64,000 nucleotides of DNA from Bacillus sp. EAC (GTDB taxonomy: Bacteria; Bacillota; Bacilli; Bacillales; Bacillaceae_G): positions 62,001 to 126,000 of the forward strand of contig NZ_NCSY01000004.1 of the NCBI RefSeq assembly GCF_002156875.1. Direction: 5' to 3'. This document shows, piece after piece, positions 8,646 through 18,443 of this stretch (position 1 is its first letter; every line of letters begins with the position of its first letter). Both the position numbers and the translations under genes were made by a program. Below the pieces are notes generated by a model that saw only the letters and a program-made list of their open reading frames with translations, did not search any database and was not told where the DNA came from.

Positions 8646-8989
8646 TTTTGATTTAATTTTGCTAAAGTCTAACAATTAAAGAAAATTATTTAAATCTACT
8701 TTAATTAATTACGATTATACTATTTTAAAAAAAGATAGAAATTGGTTTATTTTTGTTGTAATTAATGTAGAAATTCGTCGAAATTCACTAAAAAGGGATC
8801 ATAACTGTTATAGATTACGATTTTAATAACCCAATTGTTTATATGCCAAATATTCTTAATAATAAGAAGTATACAAGCGATAGTTTGTTTGAAAAAAAGA
8901 AAGTCATTATAAAAAGCGATACTTATAATCTGTTTTTAGTAGTGAGGACTATCTATTTAGCTATTAAAAATGGACAAGGAGGAAGAAGA
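8646..8989 (+). promoter_or_regulatory. Leader of secreted protease gene with GAAATTC direct repeats
   Basis: A long AT-rich upstream region for the protease. GAAATTC occurs twice, at 8770-8776 and 8780-8786, exactly one helical turn apart. This could be a binding site for a regulator such as the adjacent NprR-like protein; that is a guess. The frame is open from 8843, but the real start is the ATG at 8990, preceded by AAGGAGG. No convincing sigma-A promoter was found. Confidence 0.35.
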
Positions 8990-11900
8990 ATGGGGAAAAA
9001 AGTAGAAAATAGTAAGTTTGTAAAAAGCTTTACGGTTTTAGCTTTAACATCAAGTTTTATACTAGGCTCACTTGGACAAGTATCAAACGTTTCTAAAGCA
9101 GCAAGCCCCCAAAAAGTAGAGGATATTCTAGCAAGTCTTTCTTCAGAGCAAAGGGCAGCTCTAAAGCAACTTTCTACAAATGAAGAAACTGGACTTCAAT
9201 TATCTTCTGATATTGATTTAACCTCTTCTAGCCAAACAAATATTATTGTTGAGTTTGCAAATAAACCTGCCAAAGTTGCACAAATTGAGGCAAGTGCTGA
9301 AGGAAAAACTTTGACTAAAGCAGAAGCTTCGAAATTAGTTGATCAAGATCATGAGACTTTTTCAAATGAGGTTGGACAACTTTTAAAAGCTGATAATAGT
9401 AAAAAAGTAGATTATAAAATTCAACGTTCATATAAAAATGCCTTTAATGGCGTTTCAATGACTCTACCAGCTAACCAAATTGAAAATCTTTTAAAATCAA
9501 AAGCAGTAAAAACAGTATGGAGTAATGAGAAGTTTTCAATCGATCCACCTACAGAAGCAATTAAAAACGAAGAATTAAAAGCGGATGAGTTTAATGTTGC
9601 AAATTATTCTCCATATGATCAATTAGATCGTTTACATGCTGAAGGGTATACAGGTAAAGGTATTAAGATTGGTATTTTAGATACTGGTATGGATTATAAT
9701 CATCCAGATTTAAAGGATGCTTATAAAGGCGGATATGATTTTGTAGGTGACGATAATGATCCAATGGAAACTACATATGCTGATTGGGTAAAGGCTGGTA
9801 AACCAGGGTCAGCGAATGGTGCGGACTATTATACAGAACACGGTACTCACGTAGCGGGAATTATAGGGGGACGTGGAGTACTAGATAGTGAATATTCAAA
9901 TGTCGGTGCAGCTCCGGAAGCAGATTTATATGCTTATCGAGTGCTTGGCCCAGGTGGTGGTGGTACGAGTGAAGACATCATTGCAGGAATCGATAAAGCA
10001 GTCCAAGATGGAATGGATGTCATTAACATGTCACTTGGTGCAACATTAAATGATCCACTTTACGCTACCTCAATTGCTGTAAACAATGCGGTTTTAAGTG
10101 GTGTTACGACAGTTGTAGCTGCAGGTAATGCCGGTGATAAAATGTGGACACTTGGTTCTCCAGGTTCTGCTGCATTAGCATTAACTGTTGGTGCTTCATC
10201 TATTGCTATTGATATTTATCAATATTCTGGTTTACAAGATGGTAAAAATTATAATTTAAGACAATTAACGAAAAATTATAAAGACGACTTATCAGCACTA
10301 AAGGAGAAAACGATTCAAATTGTTGATGTCGGGCTGGGAGATCCAACTGGCTATAAAGGTAAAGATGTAAAAGGCAAAATCGTATTCATGAACAGAGGCG
10401 TTTATACTTTAGATTCTAAAGTTGCTTATGCAAAAGCTCAAGGTGCTGTAGGTGTGATCATGGCTAATGATGAAGTAAACAAAGCAGAAGGAGCAATCCA
10501 AGCATTTTTAGGTGAATCAATGGAAGCCATTCCTTCTTTTTCAGTTTCCTTTGAAGAGGGATTAGAGATTTCAACTGCAATTAAGGCTGGTAAAACAGAT
10601 TTCACATTCGGTGATTATAAAAAAATTCAAACAGCGTCTGATGAATTAGCAGCATTTAGTTCAAGAGGTCCATCGAAAGTGAATTATGATATTAAACCTG
10701 AAGTAACAGCTCCTGGTGTTTCGATTCTTGCAACAGTTCCATTTTATGTGAACGATAAAACTGTAGACGGATCAAAACCTGAGGATTACAAGTATGCATA
10801 CGCACGTTTATCCGGAACTTCGATGGCTACTCCATATGTAGCTGGTGTATCAGCATTATTACTTCAATCAAATAAAGATCTTGAACCTGCTGATGTTAAA
10901 TCAATTTTAATGAATACAGCTGATCCATTATCTAAAGACTATAGTGTATTTGAAGTAGGAAGTGGTCGAGTTGATGCATATGAAGCAATTCACTCAAATG
11001 TTGAATTACAGGTAGTTGACAAAACACCAACTATTATAAATGGAAAACAAAAAATGATTAAAGAATTAACCGGTGGAATTAGCTTTGGTTCTTTTGGATT
11101 TGATGATCAAGATGTATCAGAATCACGAAATGTTACGTTAAAAAATCGTAGTGAAAAAGCGAAAACTTTTAAAGTAGATGTTAAATTCCAGACAGGCATT
11201 CGGGGATCATTAGATGCAGCAAAAAACAATGTAACGTTAGATGGTCCTGCTTCAGTAAAGGTAAATGGAATTAGCTCAAAATCAATAAATTTTAAATTCA
11301 ACATCCCTAAAACTGCAGATAAAGGAACATACGAAGGGTATATTACGTTTACGAATAATGCAGATTCAACAGAGCAATATCAAGTTCCGTTTGGTGGTCG
11401 AGTAGTCAATGAAGGAATTGATTTCTTTAAAGCAGATCCGACGTTTTCAACTGATACATCATGGCCAGCAAATGCATTTCCGTTTCTTGGTTTTGAATTC
11501 TCTCTAAAATCTGAAATGAAGACATTGGATGTATTATTACATGATCCAATTACAGGTGAAGACATTGGTTTAGTCGGCTCATTTACCCCAATCACGTTAT
11601 TCGAAAACCAGTTATACTTTATTGGAAGAGGATTTAATACAATTTACTATCCATTCACAGGTGACTCGAAAAATCCAATTAGCAATGAACCAAAATTTGC
11701 GCAACCAGGTCATTATCAACTAAAAATGGTTGGAACGAATGAACAAGGAAGAACATTCTCTAAAGTATCGGATTTTATCTACGATTTAGCAGCACCAACT
11801 ATGACGTCTAGTTTTGATTCATTAGACCAAAAAGTAATTGAATATAATGATAGTCAATTTGATTCTAAAGATGAATTTTTATATGACTTTAATATTAATT

Positions 11901-13138
11901 TAAATGACCAAGAAACTGAAGAAGCTAGTCGCTTAGGTCTATCAGTAGATCAATCTAGCAATTCTGTTGTCTCATTTTATAATAGTCCGTTTCCGGCAAA
12001 TCCAATTAAAACTGATAAAAACGGAGATTATAAAGATCAAATTTTAGTTAGAAAACAATCTGCACCGATGCAAGTGCAGTTTTATGGATTTGATGCGGCG
12101 AGAAACTTCACCGCTAATGCTAGTAGTATGTTAAGAGTCGTATTTGTGGATCAAAATCTACCATATTACTATTTAAAATCAAATAAAAAAATCGTTAATA
12201 CAGGTGATGCTGTTAACTTTACTGTTCGTTCGAATAATGTGAAAAAGTTAAAATCAACTAAAATTACGATGAAAAACTATAATTATGCTTCAATTGAGAA
12301 TGTTATTGTAAATGACGTAGTTAAAAAATATGGCGATGCGAAGGTTAGTGTAGAAACTTCACCAACGAATTATACATTTACATTTACTTATTTAGGGAAT
12401 AAAGAATTACCAGAAGATTTACCATTATTTAATTTCGATCTAAAAACAGACAACAAATATACGAAGGATAGCCCTTATTGGTATGGTATGAGTGCATCTA
12501 CAATTGATCAAGCAAATGTAGAGACGACAAATATCTATACTTATATGGAAAGTTATAAAGTTGAGCCAGCTTCTTCAAGAATACAAGGAGCAATACAAGT
12601 TGAAGGTGGAAAGGATCCAGTTACTGGTGATACGAATTATGCTATTGATTTAAGTAAAGCTAACGCAAAAGTAACAGTTACTTCGTACGATGGAAAAACA
12701 GTTGTTGAAGTGCCAATTACTGATAAATATGGTTCATATAATGCTGATGGATTAAAACCAGATAAAAAAGCCTATACATTAAAAGTAGATGTACCTGGAC
12801 ATTTTACGATGAATCAGCAAGTTGTTTTATCTGATGAGGTTCGAGGGGAAATACTCGGTAAGTGGTATAGATATAGTTTATCTACAGCAGCGGCAGGCGA
12901 TGTAAATAAAGATGCTGTTATCGATGTATTAGATGCATTAGCTGTTCAGACATATTGGGGAACAAATAAAGCTTCTGCTGATTTGAACTTCGATAAAGTA
13001 GTTGATAAAAAGGATATGGATTACATTGTTAAAAACTTTGGACTACAAAATCCGACTGTTTCAAATGCTCCTAAAGCTAAGAACTCGTATAAAGGGGCTA
13101 CTTTAGACAGTATCTTAACAGCATTAGGACTGAAGTAG
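8990..13138 (+). CDS. Secreted S8 subtilisin-like protease with PA insert and dockerin-like C-terminus
   Basis: A 1382-residue exported serine protease. The start is the ATG after AAGGAGG. A signal peptide of about 37 residues ends VSKA-A. An I9-type propeptide (about 75-180) comes before the catalytic domain. The triad is Asp231 (ILDTGMD), His284 (HGTHVAG) and Ser611 (GTSMATP). Between His and Ser lies a PA-like insert (about 430-520, KGKIVFMNRG), as in Vpr-type subtilases. Fn3-like and beta-sandwich domains follow. Near the C-terminus two Ca-binding-loop repeats (about 1303-1320, GDVNKDAVIDVLDALAV; about 1333-1353) look like a type I dockerin. There is no LPXTG or S-layer domain. It may be controlled by the upstream NprR-like regulator. 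Confidence 0.93.
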   Translation: MGKKVENSKFVKSFTVLALTSSFILGSLGQVSNVSKAASPQKVEDILASLSSEQRAALKQLSTNEETGLQLSSDIDLTSSSQTNIIVEFANKPAKVAQIEASAEGKTLTKAEASKLVDQDHETFSNEVGQLLKADNSKKVDYKIQRSYKNAFNGVSMTLPANQIENLLKSKAVKTVWSNEKFSIDPPTEAIKNEELKADEFNVANYSPYDQLDRLHAEGYTGKGIKIGILDTGMDYNHPDLKDAYKGGYDFVGDDNDPMETTYADWVKAGKPGSANGADYYTEHGTHVAGIIGGRGVLDSEYSNVGAAPEADLYAYRVLGPGGGGTSEDIIAGIDKAVQDGMDVINMSLGATLNDPLYATSIAVNNAVLSGVTTVVAAGNAGDKMWTLGSPGSAALALTVGASSIAIDIYQYSGLQDGKNYNLRQLTKNYKDDLSALKEKTIQIVDVGLGDPTGYKGKDVKGKIVFMNRGVYTLDSKVAYAKAQGAVGVIMANDEVNKAEGAIQAFLGESMEAIPSFSVSFEEGLEISTAIKAGKTDFTFGDYKKIQTASDELAAFSSRGPSKVNYDIKPEVTAPGVSILATVPFYVNDKTVDGSKPEDYKYAYARLSGTSMATPYVAGVSALLLQSNKDLEPADVKSILMNTADPLSKDYSVFEVGSGRVDAYEAIHSNVELQVVDKTPTIINGKQKMIKELTGGISFGSFGFDDQDVSESRNVTLKNRSEKAKTFKVDVKFQTGIRGSLDAAKNNVTLDGPASVKVNGISSKSINFKFNIPKTADKGTYEGYITFTNNADSTEQYQVPFGGRVVNEGIDFFKADPTFSTDTSWPANAFPFLGFEFSLKSEMKTLDVLLHDPITGEDIGLVGSFTPITLFENQLYFIGRGFNTIYYPFTGDSKNPISNEPKFAQPGHYQLKMVGTNEQGRTFSKVSDFIYDLAAPTMTSSFDSLDQKVIEYNDSQFDSKDEFLYDFNINLNDQETEEASRLGLSVDQSSNSVVSFYNSPFPANPIKTDKNGDYKDQILVRKQSAPMQVQFYGFDAARNFTANASSMLRVVFVDQNLPYYYLKSNKKIVNTGDAVNFTVRSNNVKKLKSTKITMKNYNYASIENVIVNDVVKKYGDAKVSVETSPTNYTFTFTYLGNKELPEDLPLFNFDLKTDNKYTKDSPYWYGMSASTIDQANVETTNIYTYMESYKVEPASSRIQGAIQVEGGKDPVTGDTNYAIDLSKANAKVTVTSYDGKTVVEVPITDKYGSYNADGLKPDKKAYTLKVDVPGHFTMNQQVVLSDEVRGEILGKWYRYSLSTAAAGDVNKDAVIDVLDALAVQTYWGTNKASADLNFDKVVDKKDMDYIVKNFGLQNPTVSNAPKAKNSYKGATLDSILTALGLK

Positions 13139-13180
13139 TAAAGGAAGAATTAAGGTAAAGAACAAAACATATTTAGATGC

Positions 13181-13217
13181 AACCTTCTCCCAACTGTATT
13201 TGGGAGAAGGTTTTTAT
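13181..13217 (+). terminator. Terminator after protease gene
   Basis: A 13-bp perfect stem (13181-13193 with 13200-13212) is followed by TTTT. It separates the protease from the germination operon. Confidence 0.9.
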
Positions 13218-13311
13218 TTGTAAATCCTATTATTGAAATTGGGAATTTTATACATAAACGATTGGTAATCAGGTTAACTTAATTGAATAAAGGATAGGCA
13301 AGGAGTTTTTT

Positions 13312-14382
13312 ATGAATAACAAGGTCATTCAATCTCTTCATATATATATATTACTAATTATGTCGACTGGATTTATGTTACATGTGTTTATTGTCCCTAG
13401 TTTATTAACATCTTCACATAGAGACTCTTGGGTAACAGTGGTTACGAGCGTTTTACCTTTTCTAATTTGGACTACTTTAGTTTTCTATTTGTATAAGAAA
13501 TTTAAAAATGAAGATGTTATGTCTTTAATGTATAAAGTATTTAATAGGCCGATCTCCATCATAATTTCATCTATTTTTGTTATCTATTTTTTATTGTCAG
13601 CTTTTATTTCTCTTCGATTTTCACTTATTTGGGCAAATACTAACTACACACAAGACATACCAAATTTTGTAGTTGTTTTTTTGCTAATATTGATTTCTTT
13701 CTATGCCGCACATAAAGGGATTCGCACAATTAGTACAACTGCATTTCTTGTTCTACCACTAGTTGTCTTCTTTGGATTTTTAGTAGGGATAGGGAATGGC
13801 AAAAATAAAAATTATAGTTTACTATTTCCTATTTTCGAAAATGGATATCATGATTATTTTAAAGGTTTTATTTTCACATGCTCAGGTTTTTTTGAAATCA
13901 TTTTCATTCTATTTTTGACTTCATTCGTCAGTGATAAATTAAAAGCAAAATGGTTAATGATAGTTAGCATTATATTATTAATGTTGATTTTAGGCCCTCT
14001 TACAGGAGCAATTGTTGAATTTGGATCTGATGAAGCAGAAAAAATGAGAAATCCAGTATATGAACAATGGAAGATATTAACTTTTGGAAAATATATAACA
14101 AGGCTGGATTTTCTCTCTATTTTTCAGTGGTTGTCAGGAGCATTCATACGCACTAGCTTAGATTTATTTATTGCAAATTACATAGTTAACTATAGTGGAC
14201 GTAAACAATGGGTATTACCAATACTTTCCTTATTTTTACTAGTAGGGGTATTGATTCCATGGAATGCAACTGCCTTTTTTTATTTTTTACAGAACTATTT
14301 TTTTCCAATCAACTTAATCTTTTTACTATGTACGATGCTATTACTATTGATTATGTCGAAACTAAGAGGTGATTCAACATGA
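13312..14382 (+). CDS. Spore germinant receptor B subunit (GerAB family permease-like)
   Basis: An inner-membrane subunit of a nutrient germinant receptor, related to amino-acid permeases. The 356 residues contain about ten hydrophobic segments, and the length is typical. The family pattern is seen in the N-terminal helices, the TTAFLVLPLVVFFGF region and the FGKYITRLDFLSIFQWL segment before the last helices. It is first in an operon of three. Its stop overlaps the next start by 4 bp (ATGA), so translation is probably coupled. The germinant cannot be predicted. Expression in the forespore under sigma-G is expected for the family, but I did not find a convincing sigma-G promoter. Confidence 0.92.
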   Translation: MNNKVIQSLHIYILLIMSTGFMLHVFIVPSLLTSSHRDSWVTVVTSVLPFLIWTTLVFYLYKKFKNEDVMSLMYKVFNRPISIIISSIFVIYFLLSAFISLRFSLIWANTNYTQDIPNFVVVFLLILISFYAAHKGIRTISTTAFLVLPLVVFFGFLVGIGNGKNKNYSLLFPIFENGYHDYFKGFIFTCSGFFEIIFILFLTSFVSDKLKAKWLMIVSIILLMLILGPLTGAIVEFGSDEAEKMRNPVYEQWKILTFGKYITRLDFLSIFQWLSGAFIRTSLDLFIANYIVNYSGRKQWVLPILSLFLLVGVLIPWNATAFFYFLQNYFFPINLIFLLCTMLLLLIMSKLRGDST

Positions 14383-15845
14383 CTCAAGAAACAACTGCAC
14401 TTAATAACTTAAATCTAATAGAGTTTCTAGAATCATTTAGTTATTCATCAGATATTTTGTTTCGAACAAAATCATATAATGAAGGGGATACATTACATTT
14501 TATTAAAGTGATGTATTGCCCAAATTTAGTTGATAATCAATATTGTAATCAAATTATCGCAGATATCTTTGATGTCATACATAAAGAAGAAAAATTAAAT
14601 TTTGAAATACTAACAAATCTAGTTGAAACGAAAAAATTAAAAGAAGAATCAAAGATAAAAATAGAGGTTGAAGAAAATTTATTTTCAGGAAATCTAGTCA
14701 TATTTAGTTCCTATTTAAATGACATTTTTTTTATTCAAACAGCTAGTCCTCCAAAGAGAAATCCTGAAGAATCTAATTTAGAAAATTCAATTCGAGGACC
14801 TCGGGATGGGTTTATCGAAAATATTTCAGATAATATGGCACTAATCCGTCAACGATTAAAAACTTCCACTTTAAAAAGTGTTGAATATACAATCGGGGAT
14901 CGAAGTAGAACGAAAGTGTTGTTAGTTTATATTGAAGATATTATTAATCCTTCAATTTTATCAACTGTTCAACAACGCTTAAGCTCGATAAAAAAAGATG
15001 TCATTGTTAGTAGTTATGAAATTGAGGAGATATTATATGACCAACCTTTTTCAATTTTTCCGTTATTAGATAATATCGGCAGACCAGATTTTGTTGTCCA
15101 GTCACTAAATCAAGGACGATTTGCAATTATAGTCGACGGTAATCCAACTTGTTTAATTGGTCCAACAAACATAAATCAGTTAATTTATTCTCCAGAAGAC
15201 ATTCATGCGAGTTTTTATTATTTAAATCTTGTTCGTTACTTAAGAATTACAGCAATTTTAACGACAATTTTTTTACCGGGGTTTTATATTGCACTGGTGA
15301 CATTCCATCTTGACCAAATACCTTACCCGTTACTTGCTACTATTGGTGTTGCAAGAAATGGTTTACCATTTTCTGCCCCGTTAGAAGCATACTTAATGCT
15401 GTCGTTTTTTGAATTATTTAAAGAAGCAGGTATACGTTTACCGAAGGCAGTAGGTCAAACAGTTGCCGTTTTAGGGGGATTATTTATTGGTGATGCAGCA
15501 ATACGTGCTGGTTTAACTTCACCTTCTATGTTAGTTATAGTAGCATTAACAGTTATTTCAGGTTATACGCTAATTAACCAAAATATTTCAGGAAATATTG
15601 TAATCCTTCGATTTATTGTTTTATTTATTTCTTCTATATTAGGATTAATTGGCTTTTTTACTAGTTTTTTCTTAATCATTACGATGATGGCTTCTTTAGA
15701 AAGCTTTGGTCAACCATATGTAACATTATTGTCTACCCCAAGTAAATCAGACTTCTTAAATGTAGTTATTAAGTTGCCACAAAAGTTTAAGAAAAAACGA
15801 AATCAATCACTTCATCCAATTGACGAAGACCGTCAGAAGGAGTGA
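14379..15845 (+). CDS. Spore germinant receptor A subunit (GerAA family)
   Basis: The 488-residue A subunit has a large soluble N-terminal region (about 1-270) and about five membrane segments (about 280-455). GerA-family signatures are IRGPRDGFIENISDNMALIRQRLK, then TRSR-like GDRSRTKVLLVYIEDI, and later VGQTVAVLGGLFIGDAAIRAGLTSPSM, which is strongly conserved in this family. It lies between the B and C subunits with 4-bp overlap upstream. The gene order B-A-C differs from the usual A-B-C. Confidence 0.95.
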   Translation: MTQETTALNNLNLIEFLESFSYSSDILFRTKSYNEGDTLHFIKVMYCPNLVDNQYCNQIIADIFDVIHKEEKLNFEILTNLVETKKLKEESKIKIEVEENLFSGNLVIFSSYLNDIFFIQTASPPKRNPEESNLENSIRGPRDGFIENISDNMALIRQRLKTSTLKSVEYTIGDRSRTKVLLVYIEDIINPSILSTVQQRLSSIKKDVIVSSYEIEEILYDQPFSIFPLLDNIGRPDFVVQSLNQGRFAIIVDGNPTCLIGPTNINQLIYSPEDIHASFYYLNLVRYLRITAILTTIFLPGFYIALVTFHLDQIPYPLLATIGVARNGLPFSAPLEAYLMLSFFELFKEAGIRLPKAVGQTVAVLGGLFIGDAAIRAGLTSPSMLVIVALTVISGYTLINQNISGNIVILRFIVLFISSILGLIGFFTSFFLIITMMASLESFGQPYVTLLSTPSKSDFLNVVIKLPQKFKKKRNQSLHPIDEDRQKE

Positions 15846-15853
15846 TAAATAGG

Positions 15854-16969
15854 ATGAAAAAATTTGTAGTAATCATACTAATTATCTTTCAACTTTTACT
15901 ATTGACGGGATGTTGGGGAGAACGAACGATAATAGACCAAACACTTGTGACGAATATAGGAATTGATTTTAAAGATGATATGTTTGTAGTTACGATTCAA
16001 GCACTTAATTTTTCAAACATTGCGAAACAAGAGGGTGGTGCATTACAAGAAGCACCTGATCCTTTAATTGGGCAAGCCTCAGGGAAAAGTATCCAGTCTG
16101 CATTTAATAAGTTGGAATCAAAGTCAGCAATTCCATTATATTATGGCCATGTCAATAGCATAATCTTAGGTAAGAGTATCATTGAAGGGAAAATGCAAGC
16201 TATCAATTCCTTTATCAATGGAAAACGGTTATTAAGATATACAATGTGGATTTATGGAACCGACAAGGATATAAAAGATATTTTCACCAGCAAAAGTTTT
16301 TTTAATTTACCCTATTTATATACAGTTGTTACTAATCCAGAAGAAAGGAGTAGAGGTAGTCTTATTTTATTAAATATGAAATTCCACCAATTAATTTCAA
16401 GATATACTCAGCCTGTTGGTACGCTGTTGATTCCGTCACTGGATATTGATAATAAAAATTTTAAAGAAAAAGTTGAAGACAAGATCGCAATTATTAATGG
16501 TGCGTATGTCATTGCACAACAAAAGTATAAAGGACATGTAAAGGTAAAGGACGTAAAATCACTGAACTGGTTCGAACAAAAGAATTATAGTATGCCGCTT
16601 CTACTTGAAAAAGATAAAGTGAATTTAGAAGTAAGAACTTCAAAAGCATCGGTTAAAGTTATACATGGAGGAAAAAAGCCGAAATATACTATCAATGTAA
16701 AAACAAATGTGGCAATAATACAGAATGAAAATGGAATCAGTAGAAAGGCGATTAAGTCTAAATTAAATAAAAAAATTAAAAGTGAAATTATTAAAACAAT
16801 AAAAAAGGGAGAAGAACTTCATGCGGATCTTCTCAATCTATCTGAAAAACCTTATCGATTTAGTCCAAAAGAGTGGAATTCTGAAACACTCAATGCGCTG
16901 AATCTGGGATCAATTAAAGATATAAAAGTAAATGTTAACATTTTAGGAAGTGAATCTTATAAAAGATAA
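15854..16969 (+). CDS. Spore germinant receptor C subunit lipoprotein (Ger(x)C family)
   Basis: A lipoprotein subunit of the germinant receptor. The signal peptide ends in the lipobox LLTGC-W, right after the N-terminal helix. GCWGERTIIDQTLVTNIGID is the usual start of mature GerC proteins. The frame opens at a GTG (15842) that overlaps the A-subunit stop, but the ATG at 15854 has AAGGAG upstream at workable spacing and puts the signal peptide at the N-terminus (371 residues). It is the last gene of the operon, followed by a terminator. Confidence 0.93.
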   Translation: MKKFVVIILIIFQLLLLTGCWGERTIIDQTLVTNIGIDFKDDMFVVTIQALNFSNIAKQEGGALQEAPDPLIGQASGKSIQSAFNKLESKSAIPLYYGHVNSIILGKSIIEGKMQAINSFINGKRLLRYTMWIYGTDKDIKDIFTSKSFFNLPYLYTVVTNPEERSRGSLILLNMKFHQLISRYTQPVGTLLIPSLDIDNKNFKEKVEDKIAIINGAYVIAQQKYKGHVKVKDVKSLNWFEQKNYSMPLLLEKDKVNLEVRTSKASVKVIHGGKKPKYTINVKTNVAIIQNENGISRKAIKSKLNKKIKSEIIKTIKKGEELHADLLNLSEKPYRFSPKEWNSETLNALNLGSIKDIKVNVNILGSESYKR

Positions 16970-16998
16970 TGATATTGAATAGTATCGAATAACAATCG

Positions 16999-17030
16999 AT
17001 GATCCCAATTTTGAATTGGGGTCATTTATA
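16999..17030 (+). terminator. Terminator after germination operon
   Basis: A stem of about 12 bp (ATGATCCCAATT with AATTGGGGTCAT, one G-U pair) is followed by a T-rich stretch. Confidence 0.75.
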
Positions 17031-17057
17031 TTTTATTTAGTTCAAAATAATATTGTA

Positions 17058-17075
17058 ATTTCGTTCATTCGAAAT
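17058..17075. promoter_or_regulatory. Short palindrome upstream of the cobalamin operon
   Basis: ATTTCG (17058-17063) and CGAAAT (17070-17075) form an inverted repeat around 6 bp, 42 bp before the first gene of the block. It is a possible operator. No cobalamin riboswitch (B12 box) was recognised in the 130-bp gap. Confidence 0.3.
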
Positions 17076-17116
17076 AATAATTAAAATAAACACTCGTTTC
17101 TGTGAGGAGATCGTTA

Positions 17117-17854
17117 ATGAAAGATAATAAGCCTGCAATTGAAAAGTATACAGAATTCTGGTTTCCTGGTCGTTGGCTTGGTGGAATTGCCCTGATTTTA
17201 GGTCCGATTTTTCTACTGATTGGAGTTGTATTGAGAAGTGAATTTTATTTTTTCTTCCCGGACCAGCTTGCTGCTTATAATGACCACCCTTCTATCATAT
17301 TTCTATCTTATAGTTTCTTTATAGCAGGTAATGTTATAATGTGGCCTGCAGTTATCACACTAAGTAGATTAATTGGTATGAATAGACCTACATTAGCACT
17401 GTGGGGTGGAAGCTTTGCCATATTTGGTCTGTTCGCTCGTACATTTCATGCGGGTGTTGACCATCTTGCCTTTCAGATGGTGAAAATTCAAGATTTAAAA
17501 ACCGCTACAAATGTTATTGCAAAATCTTATGGCTCATTTCACATTTTTCATAGCTTTTCTCCAATGATCTTGTTTGGTTGGATTATACTTGCTATTGGGG
17601 CTTATCTAGGGAAAGTACTAGGGGTGATCAGGTCGATATCATTAGGAGTAATGTCTGCACTTCCTCTTGGTGTACTTAAAGGTACAACAAATTTTTCTAT
17701 AATTGCTCTATTGGGATTATGTATTTCGCTTGTCCCTCTGGGCATAAAAGTTTTAAATGATGGGCCAAGACCAAGTTTGAAAAAAGTATTTGGTTCATCG
17801 ATTTTAATGATAGTTTTGCTACTATTTTTATACATAATTGGAGAAAAAGGTTAA
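17117..17854 (+). CDS. Multipass membrane protein of unknown function
   Basis: I do not recognise the family. The start is the ATG 7 bp after GGAG; a GTG 15 bp further up is in frame but overlaps the ribosome site. The 245 residues contain about seven hydrophobic segments (for example GIALILGPIFLLIGVVL, FFIAGNVIMWPAVITL, PMILFGWIILAIGAYL) and short loops. It lies 17 bp before cobU, on the same strand and with no terminator, so it may be the first gene of the cobalamin operon or a separate gene read through. A transport role is possible but unproven. Confidence 0.75.
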   Translation: MKDNKPAIEKYTEFWFPGRWLGGIALILGPIFLLIGVVLRSEFYFFFPDQLAAYNDHPSIIFLSYSFFIAGNVIMWPAVITLSRLIGMNRPTLALWGGSFAIFGLFARTFHAGVDHLAFQMVKIQDLKTATNVIAKSYGSFHIFHSFSPMILFGWIILAIGAYLGKVLGVIRSISLGVMSALPLGVLKGTTNFSIIALLGLCISLVPLGIKVLNDGPRPSLKKVFGSSILMIVLLLFLYIIGEKG

Positions 17855-17871
17855 GTAAAGAGGTGAAAAGA

Positions 17872-18432
17872 TTGATATTTGTTATTGGGGGAGCGAGGAG
17901 TGGAAAGAGTTCCTATGCTGAAAAACGAGTAAAAGAAATGCAAACTTCTTCAAATGATGTCATTTATATTGCGACTGCTATTCCGACAGATGAAGATATG
18001 GAAAATCGCATAAAACGTCATCGAGAAGATCGTTCAAAAGAATGGCACACACTTGAGCAGTATAAACATTTCCATAAGTTAGAAGGAAACGAAAAATTCA
18101 ACCAAGCCGAAATACTTTTAGTTGATTGTATTACGATTATGATTACAAATCTTATGTTTGATTTTTATACTGATTTTGACTCAATCACAAATGATCAGAT
18201 TGTTCATTTAGAAAACGAAATAGAAAAGGAAATCATTCAGCTAATTACTATTTGTCATCGAAATGATAAAAAGCTGGTAATCGTTTCAAATGAGGTTGGT
18301 TACGGACTTGTACCTTCCTATCGTCTAGGAGCTATATTTAGAGATATCGCTGGGCGAATGAATCAATTGATCGCATCAAAAGCAACAGAAGTTGTATTAG
18401 TAACAGCTGGAATACCATTAAGAATAAAATAG
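17872..18432 (+). CDS. cobU: Adenosylcobinamide kinase / adenosylcobinamide-phosphate guanylyltransferase
   Basis: Phosphorylates adenosylcobinamide and then adds GMP to give adenosylcobinamide-GDP. The P-loop GGARSGKSSYAE is at the N-terminus, and RIKRHREDRSKEWHTLE carries the conserved His region for the guanylyl intermediate. LLVDCITIMITNLM and VIVSNEVGYGLVP are also family motifs. The TTG at 17872 is chosen as start because AAAGAGGTGA is correctly spaced before it; the GTG at 17863 lies inside that site. The 186-residue length is normal. cobS follows 11 bp later. Confidence 0.95.
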   Translation: MIFVIGGARSGKSSYAEKRVKEMQTSSNDVIYIATAIPTDEDMENRIKRHREDRSKEWHTLEQYKHFHKLEGNEKFNQAEILLVDCITIMITNLMFDFYTDFDSITNDQIVHLENEIEKEIIQLITICHRNDKKLVIVSNEVGYGLVPSYRLGAIFRDIAGRMNQLIASKATEVVLVTAGIPLRIK

Positions 18433-18443
18433 GAGAACTATTT

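Noticed and set aside
8843-8989. Upstream in-frame extension of the protease gene from 8843
   Set aside because: It would bury the signal peptide 49 residues inside the protein; AAGGAGG stands before the ATG at 8990.
16970-17116. Cobalamin riboswitch upstream of the cob block
   Set aside because: The gap is short, AT-rich and partly taken by the germination-operon terminator; no B12-box sequence was recognised.
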